Assembly: GCA_035236585.1 (NCBI GenBank)
Contig: CP141127.1
Span: 46,018,001 to 46,082,000 of the forward strand
Length of the DNA: 64,000 nucleotides
Source of the DNA: Warburgia ugandensis
Lineage: Eukaryota; Streptophyta; Magnoliopsida; Canellales; Canellaceae
Direction of reading: 5' to 3'
Notes under the pieces: generated by a model
What the model was told of the DNA's origin: nothing
The model's input: the letters and a program-made list of their open reading frames with translations, nothing else
The model's database searches: none
Shown: in pieces, positions 26,111-39,333 of the stretch
Numbering within the stretch: the stretch's first letter is position 1
Layout of the letters: each line of letters starts with the position of its first letter
Position numbers and translations under genes: made by a program

Positions 26111-26529
26111 ATAATATAACACCTAATACATCCATAATGGTTACAAAACATCCAAACTCATCAATATCTATCCACATCTATCTTGAAAATACTTTATAAA
26201 AAAAATCACAACCCATGCATTTTCTATAACATCCACATTCACTTCATTTGCAAATCCATAGACATTCACATTTACTTTCACATTCTAAGTAACCCTCTCA
26301 TTCATCATCTCATAAAAGTTATATAATTCAATGAATATCTTAAAAACCAACCACCACATATTCACTTCATCTACAAGCTCCAAATTCACTTCATCCATAC
26401 TCATTTATTCCCACACTCCAAGTTTCTACTCATTCCTCGCCTATATATATATTTCAAAGAAAATAATAAAAACTAAAAGAACACACAAGTGAATGAAAAA
26501 ATACTTTATTATGTATTTCACATTTATGT

Positions 26530-29500
26530 AGTTAATCCAAGTGATCTGATTGAAACTCATTACATACTTAGCCCATTCAGTTTGTATTTCATTGAGATTT
26601 ACTTTGGAGTAACTCTTTTTTTTCGCCCACTTAGAAAGCTCAATAGCTTGTAATACAACATATTTAATTAAGGCTACATTTTTTAGTTAGATCCATAAAA
26701 AATATAGAAAAATATAAGATTATGGAAAGTAAAAATGTCTTACCTTTCTTAAATGAGATACAGTTATACTATCAAATATAAGGGTCCTCATGTATTTCAG
26801 AACATAACACCCACACCCCCAATAAAACTGTTGTTTAGGGCATTGTGCAACAAAGACAACAAAAATGAATCTATAAATATCATTTGTAATATTGTAGGCT
26901 TAATTAGTGGTAACATAGAGTAATTAACTAATTTTTATACCTTGACCTTCTTCTAAGTGAGTTTTGGTGGTTGTACAGCCTTGGTTACAGTAGGCCATTC
27001 GAACCATACTCTAAAAATTTAAATTTCAAATGTATCATAGATGAATAATAAATTATTTATCTACAATTTCTATGAGGGCAGGATAGATGTGTGATCTACA
27101 AGAATAAAAAAAGGAAGCATGCCCACCATGCACATCCAAAGTGAGAAACATCCAATGAGACTTATAAAGAAAATCATGTGAATTGTAATTAAAGTTGACA
27201 ATCCCTAAGTATAGAATAAGTTGTCAAAAAATAAGAAAATTAAAACTTACCTGGTAGTGTAGGGAATCATTAAACCCTATGGCTGAGAACAGCGAAAGAA
27301 GCTTGGTAAAATATCCAGAACACACCTCTTTATTAGCCATTGCTCTACTACTCTAGAAATGATGCCAAGGTCAAGGAGTTGGTAAAGTGTACCCTCACCC
27401 TAAAAAATGCTAGTTGCATCATTCAAGAAGCTATATAAAAGAAATAATTAATACCTATAAGAATAAAATATAAAATGTAGATGTCAAATATTTTAGAAGC
27501 AAGTATGTGTATATACCGCATATAGGAAACAATGTGAGAGTGCTCGAGTTGATCTCATAGGCAAACTTGTAATAGGTCCTCTGCTACAAGTGGCACTTCA
27601 ACAATGTCCTCAGCAAGCACTCCCTCCTTGATTCGCACGGGGTTGATTGTCATATCGTCGTTGATGAGACCATAGATTAACCTTAGGGATCCAGATGTGT
27701 TAGGTGGGACTTCCACACACTCCTTAGATAGCTGCTGTAAAAGATGCAAAAAATTTCAGCAAAATAATATTAATCAATGAAGAGTAATTTATGATAATAT
27801 ATATATATATATATATATAAGTACCTGTTCCATTGGTGCAATGACAATAGGTGATACTGTAATGGCAGCTAAACTCGATGCTATATGTTGTTGCTGATTA
27901 ACCATATAAAGTTATTAAACAATAAAATTGAGGTCACTAGCTAAAATATATTGATGAGGAAGGTAGTATGATAAGATACATACCATGGACTCTATGGGAA
28001 TGACTAGTGCCTCTGACCAAGAGATGTGATATGCAATTGCCTGTCCAACGATTGTAATATTTTCCATTTCTAAAGGGAATGGTAGGCAAACATTATCATT
28101 CAAAGCCATGGCAATGGACATCCACTTAGTATGTGGTGGCAAACTAATTCCATGCAAAATGGTTGATTCATGCTCACAGCATGAACCAACTGCCACAATG
28201 TTTTGATAGGAATCCAGGGCCAATAGGCATTGACCAACTAGCATATCAAATATACAATAGAGAGGTTGAGATGGAGAATTATTATAGAAGGGCAATGAAA
28301 ATTTTAAGTTTTATCTATATATATACCCCCTCTGCTGGAATTTCCTTTTTAAGGAGTGTCAAATGTCCTTCATGATCTTCTTCAATTGGGAAATTGTAGC
28401 TCACATTTGATGGACGTACAAGGACACTGTGAGAATTATGTGCCAGAGATGGAGTAACTATCATCAAACTCCCCTCATTCAATTGACTAAATATATCCAT
28501 TTTTATTTTCTCAACCAACTCATTGTAAGCCTTCTCATCATATTGAACTATAGGTAAATGTCCTTTTTCCAAAGAATTTAGAAGGAACAACACTGCACCC
28601 CATGCACCTAACTACACTAGGGTGGTCCTTCTTATTGCCCATAACCCTATATAGGATGTCCTTGTTGGTAGCAGTGCTGCTTACAGTTCTTATAGTTGTG
28701 CTTTCTTGGGTAAGAATGTCCTACAAAATTTAATTAGAAAGACATGATCATGTCATCTAATTAATTATATAAAATATACAAGTAGGTGGAACCACTTACA
28801 ATGTTAGAAGTAATTTGTGCAGTACTTTCATTGGAGAACTTGTTGCCACTATGGCCCACCAAATGCACCATCTTCTAGAGGATGGAGTGATCAATGGGTT
28901 CCCTAGTCCCAACTTCTTTTGCTATCTAGCAAAGATACTATAGTTAGAGAACAAAATGTATATAACTATAGTATCATTAATTTGAAAGGGATAAATTATC
29001 ACAGATGCTTGCTTCATGCTCTTCTAAATGAGTTTAGCCTAACCTGGGCAGGTGGTGTTGCATATTTGTTCCATGCACCTTTCTTCCTCAAATTTGACGA
29101 AAGTGTGGTTTTGTACAAATGCATTTCAAACCTGTTGGTCAATGATGGCAGAGTAAATGGTAGGCACCACATACAGCCTCAATGTATCGTTGGCATATGG
29201 AGCTATGTAATTGTGAACAAGTTAGTTCCTTGTAAAGCACACATATTCTTGTCATCAAGCACTTCAAAGGTAGTTTGCAAAGTACACAACAAATTACTAT
29301 ATTTGAAAATAAGATAAGTTATAAATTATATAATACATGTTATTAATGTTTACATACCATCACCATTTCTCATATTGAATCTTTTATAGAGGATAGCACA
29401 AGTCTTCAATCCTCAAATGCGATAGGAACCATGCTTCTTACTGTAGAGCAGAGGAAACTACTATAAGTGGCTACACTCTCTCCTATCTCTTACCCTCTAC

Positions 29501-29660
29501 TATTTTATTGGATAGTTTCTTAAATTCTCTTAGAATTTCTAATAATAACCTTTTCCATTGTTGATCGACCGCTGTCCTTTCTCTAGTACTCATGTTGGCC
29601 TCTTATTCGTGCTTTGCATTTTGGCCATAATCTTCATTTTGATGTTCTTCTCGTTCCATC
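26530..29660 (-). pseudogene. Decayed CACTA accessory gene: Transposase_24, DUF8039 and Ulp1-like protease
   Basis: Read right to left, the plant En/Spm ORF architecture is recoverable in broken frames. A charged N-terminal part (about 29460-29660, with STRERTAVDQQWKRLL) comes first. Next is a Transposase_24-like stretch at about 28620-28900, including DILYRVMGNKKDHPSVVR. A DUF8039-like domain follows at 27915-28295, with VGQCLLALD and VGQAIAYHISW. A linker (27555-27749) precedes the C48/Ulp1-type protease. In it, SHWMFLTLD at about 27150 carries the expected catalytic His, CPKQQFYWGCGCYVLKYMR at about 26790-26850 carries the expected Cys, and EIQTEWAKYV at about 26560-26600 is the usual C-terminus. 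Stops and frame changes separate these parts. Some gaps may be introns, for example around 28740-28800, but in-frame stops within conserved parts indicate a pseudogene. In related elements this protein accompanies tnp2; its exact role is not settled. An (AT)n run interrupts it at 27797-27819. Confidence 0.85.
27797..27819. repeat. (AT)n microsatellite
   Basis: About eleven AT dinucleotides between the linker and DUF8039 parts of the Ulp1-containing pseudogene, probably in a former intron. Confidence 0.85.
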
Positions 29661-30926
29661 ATAACTACAAAGAAGAACATAATGATATTAGAACAATGAC
29701 ATAAAAAAGGAAATATAATTCATTTAAAGAAACAAATCGACATGACATATGCAGCAAATAAACTAAAAGCAAATCGGATAAAACATGCATGAAAATGGAA
29801 ACATTCTAAAGTATACATATTTTTTAAATTAAACTTTTCTAAAACTAAACCTGGAAACTAATTTGCATGATTCTAAGTAAAGCAATGTTAACTTGCACAA
29901 TTCTAAGTAAATCAGGATATAAATAAAGCAATGTTAACTTGTGTGATTCTAGCCATCACATAGCACATGTATATACACATTCATTTGCAGTCATATAAAC
30001 ATGATTGAAACAATTTAGCTTTATGTAAGCAACTACAACCATTCAACAATCAAGAGATACATCATAAAGCATTTACTAGTAAACTTGCATGCATATTTTG
30101 TTGGATCTTGTTCATTACCATTTCTAAAAATGCATTATTAGTCATTCTTATCAAAATGATCAAGCATGTACTAGGACCACCTATTGATTAGTTTTGGGAA
30201 ACAAGCATGTATTTGCTTCAATTTTAGTCCCTTTTAGTCCATTTATTTTCTGGAAAATTTAGTTAGCACTTGTCCTCACACACATACACACATGAGTAGG
30301 TGAGATGGAGTTATTAATTCTAAAGTTATTCAATGGCATTTAAAAATCCCAAGTGCCATGTTTCTTTTCTAAAGATCAAGATTTTCAATGAAATGAGAAC
30401 TACATATCTACCAAAAATCCAGTAGAGTCTCCTCTATTTTTTGGACTTACTCATTTTACGCATGCGAATGTGATATCCCTGATAAACATAGTTTAAGTCA
30501 AAAGATGATAAAGGAGACTCCGTATCCATCCATTCACATAAACATACAATATCTAACATATGTGGCAAACAAATTGCAAGCAAATCAGAAAAGGGATGCA
30601 TGAAAAAATAAGCTTGCTTAGCATAGATATTTGTAAGATTAAGGGCTAAAATCCCATAGACCTTTCACTCATCTTCAACTATAGCATGGCATTCACATCT
30701 CTTAGTGGGAAGGAGGCATCCCACGCTCTATGAACATTGGTTGCTAATGGTTGTTCATAAGATTTCTTAAGGGTTGAACTTCTTAATTCTAAAGTTTACT
30801 TGTGCCACAAAATATTGTAGAAATAGACTCTTACAGAACTAAAGAAATGTGATAACCAAAGAAGTACAAAAACTGTAGTAATAAAAGAACTTTAAGCAAT
30901 ATAAGATGATTAAATTATGAGATGTG

Positions 30927-30928
<2 letters not shown>
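29661..30928. other. AT-rich stretch inside the CACTA element without a recognisable gene
   Basis: No frame above background and no recognised domain. I see no clear terminal repeats or duplications here. It may include the left part of the LTR-like sequence that ends at 33721. Confidence 0.5.

Positions 30929-30964
<36 letters not shown>
30929..30964. repeat. (GT)18 microsatellite
   Basis: Thirty-six bases of uninterrupted GT. It is the longest perfect dinucleotide run in the window and is likely to be length-variable. Confidence 0.95.
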
Positions 30965-30966
<2 letters not shown>

Positions 30967-33721
30967 GCTCATAAGTAAAGGAGAATTACTTCTTCCTCTC
31001 CATCTAAAGATAAAGCATAACCAACATGTACTTCTTACAAATACTTGGAGAACTTTACAAGAACAAGAGAGTTATTGTATTCTCTCAAATACAATGAAGT
31101 TTGGAACAAGAAGAATTCTCTATCCAAAATAAAGCACAAATGTAAAGATTAGACAGAGAAGGTCTTCAATACAATAGATGGAGAGAATTAGAATAGAATA
31201 GCGTAGAGCTCTTAGCTTAAGAACATGTTTGCGAGCTAGATTTTCAATTTCTTCTACAAATTTTTTTATGGCTTCTAAAGTCCCTAATTTATTGCATGGT
31301 GGCCAATTGGTCTACTATAGATAAGATGCTAGTCATTTGAAAGGATATATAACTTATCATAAAACAAGATTTCAGATTTGAAAGTGACATCTGAACAACC
31401 TGTCTCATATCATTAGTTGCCTATTTTTACTAGACAATTAATTATTTTGTAAATATTGTAAATCAGTTCTAATGTTTATCCTTAGATAGTTTATTGTTCT
31501 TCATGAGCATTAGTTTTTCTTCAACTAAGAATTTATACCATATTCAATTTGCAGGAAGTAGATTGCCCTTCAAAAAACAATTGAATGGATTCTCTAAAAA
31601 AGAAAGAATAACTTCAAGTAGTGCTTCCTTGCTCATTCAATTAGAATTAAAATAGTTGCTTTTATCAGAATGAAACATTAGCTATTATATGCTAATAACC
31701 TGAATGCATGTGTTGAAAATGACTCTAAGAATAATGGATTGTGATTCTTGATACAAGTTACTAAACTTCCAAAAGAATTAGTTTCTAGAAATAGTAGCCT
31801 TCTCCTTTAGCTAAAACCTTTCTCAAAACTTCTTGAAATCTTGACAATCTTATTGATGCTTAACAGCTAACTAAACTACAAAAATAGTTGATAGGATTTC
31901 TCAAGGCTTACTAAAATAGTTCAAATCTTTCCAGATAGTTGAATGGCTTAGTCAGCTAGATCATGCCATGATTTTCATATATTCTTCAATTTTCTTGCTA
32001 GATAGAAGCTAATTACTTTTATGAATATATTATTGCAAATTCAAGACCAGAATAGGTTCTTCCAAAATAGCTAACTTAATTTCCTAGTTAATCAGCTAAA
32101 ATAGTATTGACACACAATATCTTGTCCTTTTACCACAATAGTTGACTATTCTTCACCTCGTGTACCTAGAATTTGTTGAACTTGGATATTTTGATCTTTG
32201 ATCTTTTTCTCTACTAATAATATTAACTAGTCTAATTTCCTTTGGGTCCTTTTTATTTCTATGCGTGCATGTGTGTTTTTGAAGGTACCAATAGGAGACT
32301 AGGAACACCAATAGATGAAAAATCAAGAGAGTAGCAAAAAATTTATAACCCACTTCAAAGATTAAAGCATTAGAAAGATAGAACTACATGCTACAAGATA
32401 TCATGCTTTTGTTAAAGAAAATTTTATGATATATAATTTATCATTTACTGAATGAACAAATGTTCTCAAGGAAGACAATATGGAGATTTGTTAAAGTAAA
32501 CTATCTTATCCCATTACATAGATGGACTAGGCTTTAGCACTTATCCAAGTTGGTTACATGACTTGTTTCTCAACCAAGAATCTATGGGTTCAACTCCACT
32601 CACTATTTAGAAAAAAAGAAAAAGAAAAAGTGGTCATGGTAAATGGACTAGCTTTGTACAAAAAGTTGGATAAAACATAATAAGCTCAGAAACATGTTTA
32701 TAATTGTTTAAGATCAAAAGTATGTGTGTCTATTCCATTAAGCTTGGATGGATTTCTGTTAGTAGCTCACCTATCCAAAATGCCCTATAGTAGACATACA
32801 CTCTATACATCATTCAGAAATAAAGCATGTCTTCTTCATTAGAAAGAAAATCAATAGGACACCAAATCATATTAGTTTATCATTATTAAACATGTTAGGA
32901 CAACCTCTTCAATGTCTTCTTTAACTAGTTCTTAAGTATCTATATCTTTAATTCTCTAAGTACAAAATAGAGATGGTGTCTAAGTATAAAAGCAATAACA
33001 AATCAGCTTTTCTCACCTACGCACGAGTTTGGGCAACATTGGCATCAATCGTTGTTGATGGCCTAGATGCCTCCTCTTTCTCCTCCTCTCCTCCTCTACT
33101 TCTCACCTACACATGGGTCTAGCATCGTCGGTGTTGAAAACCGCCAGTGGCTTAAATCAGTTGTCTTTCTCCTGCTCTCTTCTAACTCCTTTCTTCTCTT
33201 CATCCAGCTTTGCTAGGGATTCCTCTTATTGGGTTTTTGAGAACTGACCTTGGTCTATTCTCTTTTTATTGACTATAATGATTTTAGTGGGAGGGGGTGC
33301 CATTATCGAAATGGCCTCCTCCTTTGGTTATTTAATAATTTAATTTTGGAAAATTTTACACTTCAAAAATTATAATGTTTTTATTATTTAATTTTTAGTT
33401 ATATAATTATAGTAAAAAATAGATGAAAGCTACTCAAATCTCAAATACCTACAAGTGCGGACACTACGTAAAATTATCGAATTGTCCTTTTTAAGGAAAA
33501 TCAAAACTTATTTGTCCAATTGTTTTTAGTATTGTGTCATTGGAATAACTTTTTTTAGTACAATCCCAATGTTGAGGTTTTAACATTGGATTTGATGTCT
33601 ATAAAATTTTCACTTTCTAGAACTCCAAAAATTGAGAATTTCAAAATTATTCTCTTTTGACTCTGATTTTGCATAATTCAAAATTTTTGTAAATTGCTAT
33701 TTAAAACTCAAAGATGTTACA
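30965..33721 (-). mobile_element. LTR-like sequence ending at 33721 (left border not found)
   Basis: On the minus strand it starts TGTAACATCTTTGAG at 33721, like the E-family LTR start TGTAACATCC. About 400 bp in, at 33293-33319, it carries the GGGTGCCATTATCGAAATGG motif found at the same place in LTRs B, C, E and G. A pyrimidine-rich segment follows (33060-33200 on plus). The base after the border begins TACTG, but no TACTG-TG junction is visible to the left, so the left end is unknown or deleted. Open frames are absent. Confidence 0.45.
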
Positions 33722-33724
33722 TAC

Positions 33725-34110
33725 TGTTTAGTGTAAATTTGGTTGATCATTCTTCGTGATAAATTTGATTGTAAATAATGAAGTTGTTTACCATAAACTA
33801 CTTTACCAGCTCTACTTTTAAAGTCATTTACTAATAAATAACTTTAAAAGTATAATCATTAAAGTTGTTTAGTGCCAAATGAATTTAATAGTAATAGACT
33901 TTTAAAGTCATTTACATTAAAAAACTTTATAAATTATTTTTTAGTTCAAATTATATATATTTTATGTTAGATTTACAATGTCTAACAATTAGTACATAAT
34001 GAAACAGATTTTTTATGATAGTAAACATTGATTCATGCATTCTTTGTACACACATGCATAGATATATACAAACACATGAATAAGGAAATCAAGGTAATTT
34101 TTAGAATAAC
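33725..34110. repeat. Internal copy of CACTA subterminal sequence
   Basis: It contains the AAAGTTGTTTAG / CTTTTAAAGTCATTTA repeats otherwise found only near the element's ends. It is followed by a stretch (about 33985-34110, ACATAATGAAACAG...ACACATGAATAAGGAAAT) that matches about 38170-38260 (GCACAATGAAACCA...ACATGTGAACAAGGAAAT) in the same orientation. The tnp2 pseudogene therefore lies between two direct copies of this block. See the findings. Confidence 0.7.
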
Positions 34111-34199
34111 TCCTCATTTATCATCCTTTTATGATATATATGTATACATCACAAATAGCTCACTTATTAATCCATATAGCTCATGACAAAAGAGCTAAT

Positions 34200-34219
34200 T
34201 ATATATATATATATATATA
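34200..34219. repeat. (AT)n microsatellite
   Basis: About ten AT dinucleotides just past the 3' end of the tnp2 pseudogene. Confidence 0.85.
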
Positions 34220-34399
34220 ATTATATTGCAACTCACTAATACAATCCATATACCCCAACCTATACATAGTTTTCAAACCCATGCACCCCTGCCTCATCAA
34301 TGCACATAATCCTCATTCTCGCCACGTACTATGATTGATGGGATTGTTTTGGTAATAGAAGTGTAATCTATTTAAGTATCTACTAGGTCTTCTTCATCT

Positions 34400-37300
34400 T
34401 AAAAATCCCTCAGACAGGATGATAAAGCACTTGACCATCTCTTATCATGTTTGTCTTGCATGTAAAATACTTGTTTTGCTTGAGATCAATAAATTGATTA
34501 TTTTTATAACCGATTCTATTGAGACCAACCAATGTCAATCCAAGGGATTTGTTTGGATGTTGTTTTTATTGTGTTCCACACAATCGTACTCAAACACAAT
34601 CACAGTTCTGAAAGTATAATCCAAGGCTCACATCTCTTATAACCCCGTAATAAATATCATGAACCACTATTAGCTTATTATTCTTTGAATTGGAAAAGAA
34701 TGTAGCATTGGCAACTACGCTAACCCCACTATTCTATTGCACTTTTGAGTTATCATGGCATTCATGCAAAAGTGATAACCATTGATGGCATAAATGGCAT
34801 ATTTTATTACCTCTAGTTGTGGTTCCATCACTATCTAGCCCAAGGATTCGAATATACCATTGTCTTCTACTTCTTGCTGAAGGAGACAAGTATTGAAAGT
34901 GCGACAATGCTCAAATTGTAGCCACGACTATTTCTTTGAGTAACTTGGATTCTTTACCTTGTGGACATCCATGTGCTCATTGCACACACATACACACAAA
35001 AATTAATGGAGTGATCAAAGAAAATATAAACATCAACAATTATTTTTTACCTAAATGCATGATCAACTTAATGTATAGTTGGAGTTCATCAACACTTTGC
35101 AACACATAAAGATGCGCCTGGTCCTGTTCTTTATAGTCAATGGTCGATACACAATCACTTGATAGAGGTTCACCTACCCTAGGATCATGAAATGTAATTG
35201 ATTGTTTCTTTCTTAGGATTCTAATTGCATCCACTCTTGATAAGTACTCTGTACAAAATTCCACGGCTTCCTCTATAATATAACATTTGGCTATACACCC
35301 CTCTTGCTGGTTGTGATTACGTACATAACCTTCTAAAATTTTCATGCACCTCTCAAATGGATACATACATTGCAAGTAAACTGGCCCACAGAGTTTGACC
35401 TCATTGATGAGGTGAACTGTTAAGTGTACCATGATGTCAAAGAAGGAAGGTGGGAAGATTGTCTCAATCTCACATAAAGTTGTCACTAAATAACCTTGAA
35501 TTTCTTATAATTTTGAAACATCCACGACCTTCTTGCACAAAGCATTGAAAAAGTAGTAGAATTTTGTAATAGCTACCCTAACTTTGTCTGGTAACACTGA
35601 ACATATTGCTCTAGGTAGGAATTGTTGCATCAATGTGTGGAAATTGTGTGACTTCATCCTCAACAACTTCAGCTATTCTGTGGAGACAATATTTTTAAAT
35701 TTTGAAGTGTAGTCGTCTGAGACTTTGAGCTTGGACAGGATTTTACACATTATTCTCCTCTCCTCTTTATTTAACATATAATTTTCCTTAGGCAGGTATG
35801 TTCCTTGACTACTCTTATCTTGTGGATGCAACCTCCTCTTCAAACCCATCTTCATAAGATCCATTTGAGCTGCAAGTCCATCCTTTATTTTTCTTAGAAA
35901 ATTAAGGAAGGTACTAGTCAAGCTTTCACACACATTCTTCTCAATGTTCATGACATCAAGCACATGGGATAGATGCAAAGATTTCCAGTATGATAACCAA
36001 AAGAATATTGATTTCTTCTTCCAACAACTTCTACAATTACTTTCACTTTCACTTCCACCTTCACATTTGCTTGATTTCTTCTTTCCCCACAATACATTAA
36101 TGTTTTTAACCTACTCAAATGCTTGTCATCCTATCAACATCTTTGGAGGTGTCCTTGTCTCTCCACTACCACTAAATTCTCCCTTCTTAAAATGATATAG
36201 ATTGTCTCTCTGCAACCATCTTCTGGCAAAGGAATGCCATTTTCCTACTAGGTTTAAGTCATATAGCACATGTTTTATCACTACAGATAGGACAAACATT
36301 GTATCCCTTCATGGTGCATTTAAACAAATTACTGTATGCAGGGAAGTCACTTATTGTTGATAATAGTACAACCTTTAGGCTGAACAACTCTTTCCTGTAT
36401 GCATCGTATGCTTCAACACCTACATCCCATAATGTCTCAAGATCATCGATCAAGGGAGACAAGTACATGTCAATTTCATTCCCTGGTTGCTTTGGACCCT
36501 ATATCAACATAGTTAGCATCATGAACTTCCTCTTCATGCATACTGATGGTGGGATGTTATAACAAACTATTATAGTGGGCCAACAACTATACTTGCTACT
36601 CATAGAACCATGAGGACTAATCTCATCTATAGATAATTCAAGTCATAGGTTTTTAGGTTCTTCACTAAAATTAGGCCACATGAAGTCTATGAGCTTCCTT
36701 GTTGGGATATTTGAGGGATGGCATGAAAAGCTATTAGCTACTCTATCCTTGGCATGGCATCCTAATTTCTTCACTATTTCTCTTATATGGAACATTCTTT
36801 TGAACCTTTGTATAGGGGGACGTATCATAGAACCTTCATAGAAACGTTTGTAATTGTCTCAGTTGAATTTTTCTTTAACTTTCATCTTGACTATCCGCAA
36901 CTTGGCATGTAGTTTTATCCTTGTGCTCCTTCTTATACAAGATGCAATCATTAGGATATGCATGTATCTTCTCATTCTTCAATGCTAGTGCAGCCAGGGT
37001 TTTCTTTGCCTCCCATGTGGACCTTGCCAATTTATTATCCTTTCATAGCATCTTACCCACTACTTTTAGGATTTCTGTAAAAACTTGATCTGGAAAACCA
37101 AATCTTGATTTTACATTGTAAAGTTCTACCACTACAAACAACTTGGTATGATCTTTACACTCAGGGTACAACAGCTCATTAGCTTCCTCTAATGTTAGTA
37201 TGAAATTGTTCATGGTCATCCTGGAAGTCATATATGCATCTCAAAACATTAGTATAGCTATACTGTCTCCAACACTTCCTATAGTGTCTCGATCATATCA

Positions 37301-37605
37301 TCCAGGCCTTATCGAGAGCCTATGCAGAAGTTCTTCTCCATGCCAAATCTATGGGTGATAACTTTCATCAATTCTATTGAAGCACAAGTGTTCTCCCAAC
37401 ACCCCTACCATTACTTTTTTCAAATTTCACATTTTGAGCATGGACTACACATGCGATTATGATCAACGTCTACCCTAAGTGTGACTTTATAAAATTTTCT
37501 ATTCCTACCGCATAATCTTTTGATGTTCTTATTGTAGTCATCCAAGCATATTTGTCCATTATCATAAAAAATTGAAGCAAATATGTGTGGAGAATTGTTA
37601 GACAT
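34400..37605 (-). pseudogene. Decayed tnp2-type CACTA transposase
   Basis: This would be the catalytic transposase of the element. In order on the minus strand it shows four regions. An N-terminal zinc-finger-like part (Transpos_assoc type) lies at 37420-37510, with RMCSPCSKC. Linkers follow, with LEEANELLYPECKDHTKL (about 37170) and EKIHAYPNDCILYKKEH (about 36930). The Transposase_21/tnp2 core is at 35670-36830, with SIDEISPHGSMSSKYSCWP, MKRKFMMLTMLI, GNEIDMYLSPLIDDL and LDVMNIEKNVCES. DUF4218 is at 35040-35640, with FPPSFFDIMVHLTVHLI, GPVYLQCMYPFERCMK and EGCIAKCYIIEEAVEFC. A DUF4216-like end at 34400-34990 has YYGVIRDV and VGLNRIGYKN. Domain order is complete for the family, but at least five in-frame stops and several frame changes fall inside conserved motifs, so it cannot make a full-length protein. 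The 5' end faces the right terminus of the element. Confidence 0.93.
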
Positions 37606-37969
37606 GAAAAGATTAGGTTAAGCATTTTGCCAAATACTAGGTATACAAGAATTAGAAGTATTTCAAATAACTACATTACATGGGAATTTTCAATTAACAA
37701 TGAAAAAAAGCAAATATGACATAACCTTTCAAAAATAAAATTAACTTTAAAAAAGAAAGTTTCTAACCAGTAACCTTGTAAAAATTCTTCATATATGCAT
37801 AATACATATCAGACAAAGAAAGAGATACTAACCAATAGTCAAAATCGATATTGACCTTGAATTTGTGAATGTTTCACAGTTAGGATTTGGTTAAGATAGT
37901 CAAATAGAAATTCGACTTAGTTTTTGTGTATAGATCATGAACACAGTCATAAAAAGTAGAACAAAAGTA

Positions 37970-39333
37970 GACGAAATAACTCTTAAAACAAACTAGTAAA
38001 ATTGAAGTCATTTGCAGTTAAACAACCTTAATGTCTTGAATTTTAAAGTTGTTTAATCTAAATGACTTTAAAAGTCCAGACTTTTAAAGTTGTTTGCAAC
38101 AAATGACTTAAAAAATTTATATATCTTACTTCAAATATATATTTATTTGTTGTTTATACATTATAATATCTTACATAAATGCACAATGAAACCAATTTTA
38201 CACACAAATACATAAACAAACATGTGAACAAGGAAATGAAATTATTTTTTGATGGCATTCAATGTTACATATATCAAAAGTTACATATTATTGGATGTTA
38301 TTAATACAAAATCATAGGAAAATCTGCTCTTTTTCATCAAAATCTTGCTCCTAGTATTTAGCTCACTCCATTCTATGGGGAGAGAGGGTGTCTTACAATT
38401 TCCTCAACCAAAACTTGATGGTATAACCACCACTCTTCATCAGACCCTAATTTTGGATGAGAACCACAAATCAAAATGTTCTCCCTTTCTTTAATAATTA
38501 GGGTTAAAGAGAGAAGTAGATGTTGTTTACAGTGAAATCATACAATTTTTGCAAAATTAGGACAATCTAACACACTTCTTAACCCCATCATCTGTAGTGA
38601 GAAAATCCACTTGATCTACAAAATTAAAACATAGAGAATTAGTAAAAAGAAAGCAATTCATGATGAAAAGAAGTTATGGTTTAATTACAATATTTTTCAT
38701 GACTTAAACAAAAAAAAATATCCAAAATGGAAAGCAAGAAGGGAAAAAGAGAAGCGTAAGGGCCAGAGGAGGATTTTGTCATGCCATTAATGAGAAGAAG
38801 GGGATATAGGAGAAAATTATATGAGGCTGACTATTTATAAATGAACAAGGACTTTTGAAGTCATTTAGTACTAAAGACTTTAAAAGTCAGTAACTTTTTA
38901 AGTCATCTAATACTAAACGACTTCAAAAGTCCTTTCTGACTTCAAAAGTATACACCGAAAAGGGCTTTTGAAGTCACTTGAGTCAAACTACTTTAAAATT
39001 AATTATATTTTAAAAGTCCATTCCCACGTAAAATAATCTTCGTGCCAAATTTATGTGTATACTTTTGAAGTTGCTTAGCCTAAACGACTTTAAAAGTTAT
39101 TGACATTTAAAATTGTTTAGGTCTAAATTACTTCAAAATTCAATAAATTTTGAAGCCGTTTATAAGTAAAGGGCTTTAAAAGTCCTTCGTGTGAAAATCT
39201 TCCTCTTAGTGCCAGAATTTTAAAGTTGTTTACAATTAAACGACATCTTAAGCATATATTTTTAAAGCCATTTATTTTTAACGACTCATAAAATATTTAC
39301 AAAGTTGGCAGTCAATATAATGACTTCTTTATG
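37970..39333. repeat. CACTA right subterminal region
   Basis: Repeats of AAAGTTGTTTAA, CTTTTAAAGT and ACTTTTGAAGTCATTTAG occur densely at 37990-38110 and 38850-39333, in both orientations. They match the left array (12006-12187 and 20330-20640). The AT-rich DNA between (38111-38849) has no gene and may hold the tnp2 promoter. Confidence 0.88.

Noticed and set aside
28919..29317. 132-codon plus-strand frame
   Set aside because: It is antisense to the Transposase_24-like part of the CACTA accessory pseudogene.
30470..33721. Clean solo LTR with left border TGTGATATCCC at 30469
   Set aside because: The five bases before it (GCGAA) do not match TACTG after 33721, so I do not call the left border.
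35944..36562. Plus-strand frames of 83 and 87 codons
   Set aside because: They are antisense shadows of the tnp2 core on the minus strand.
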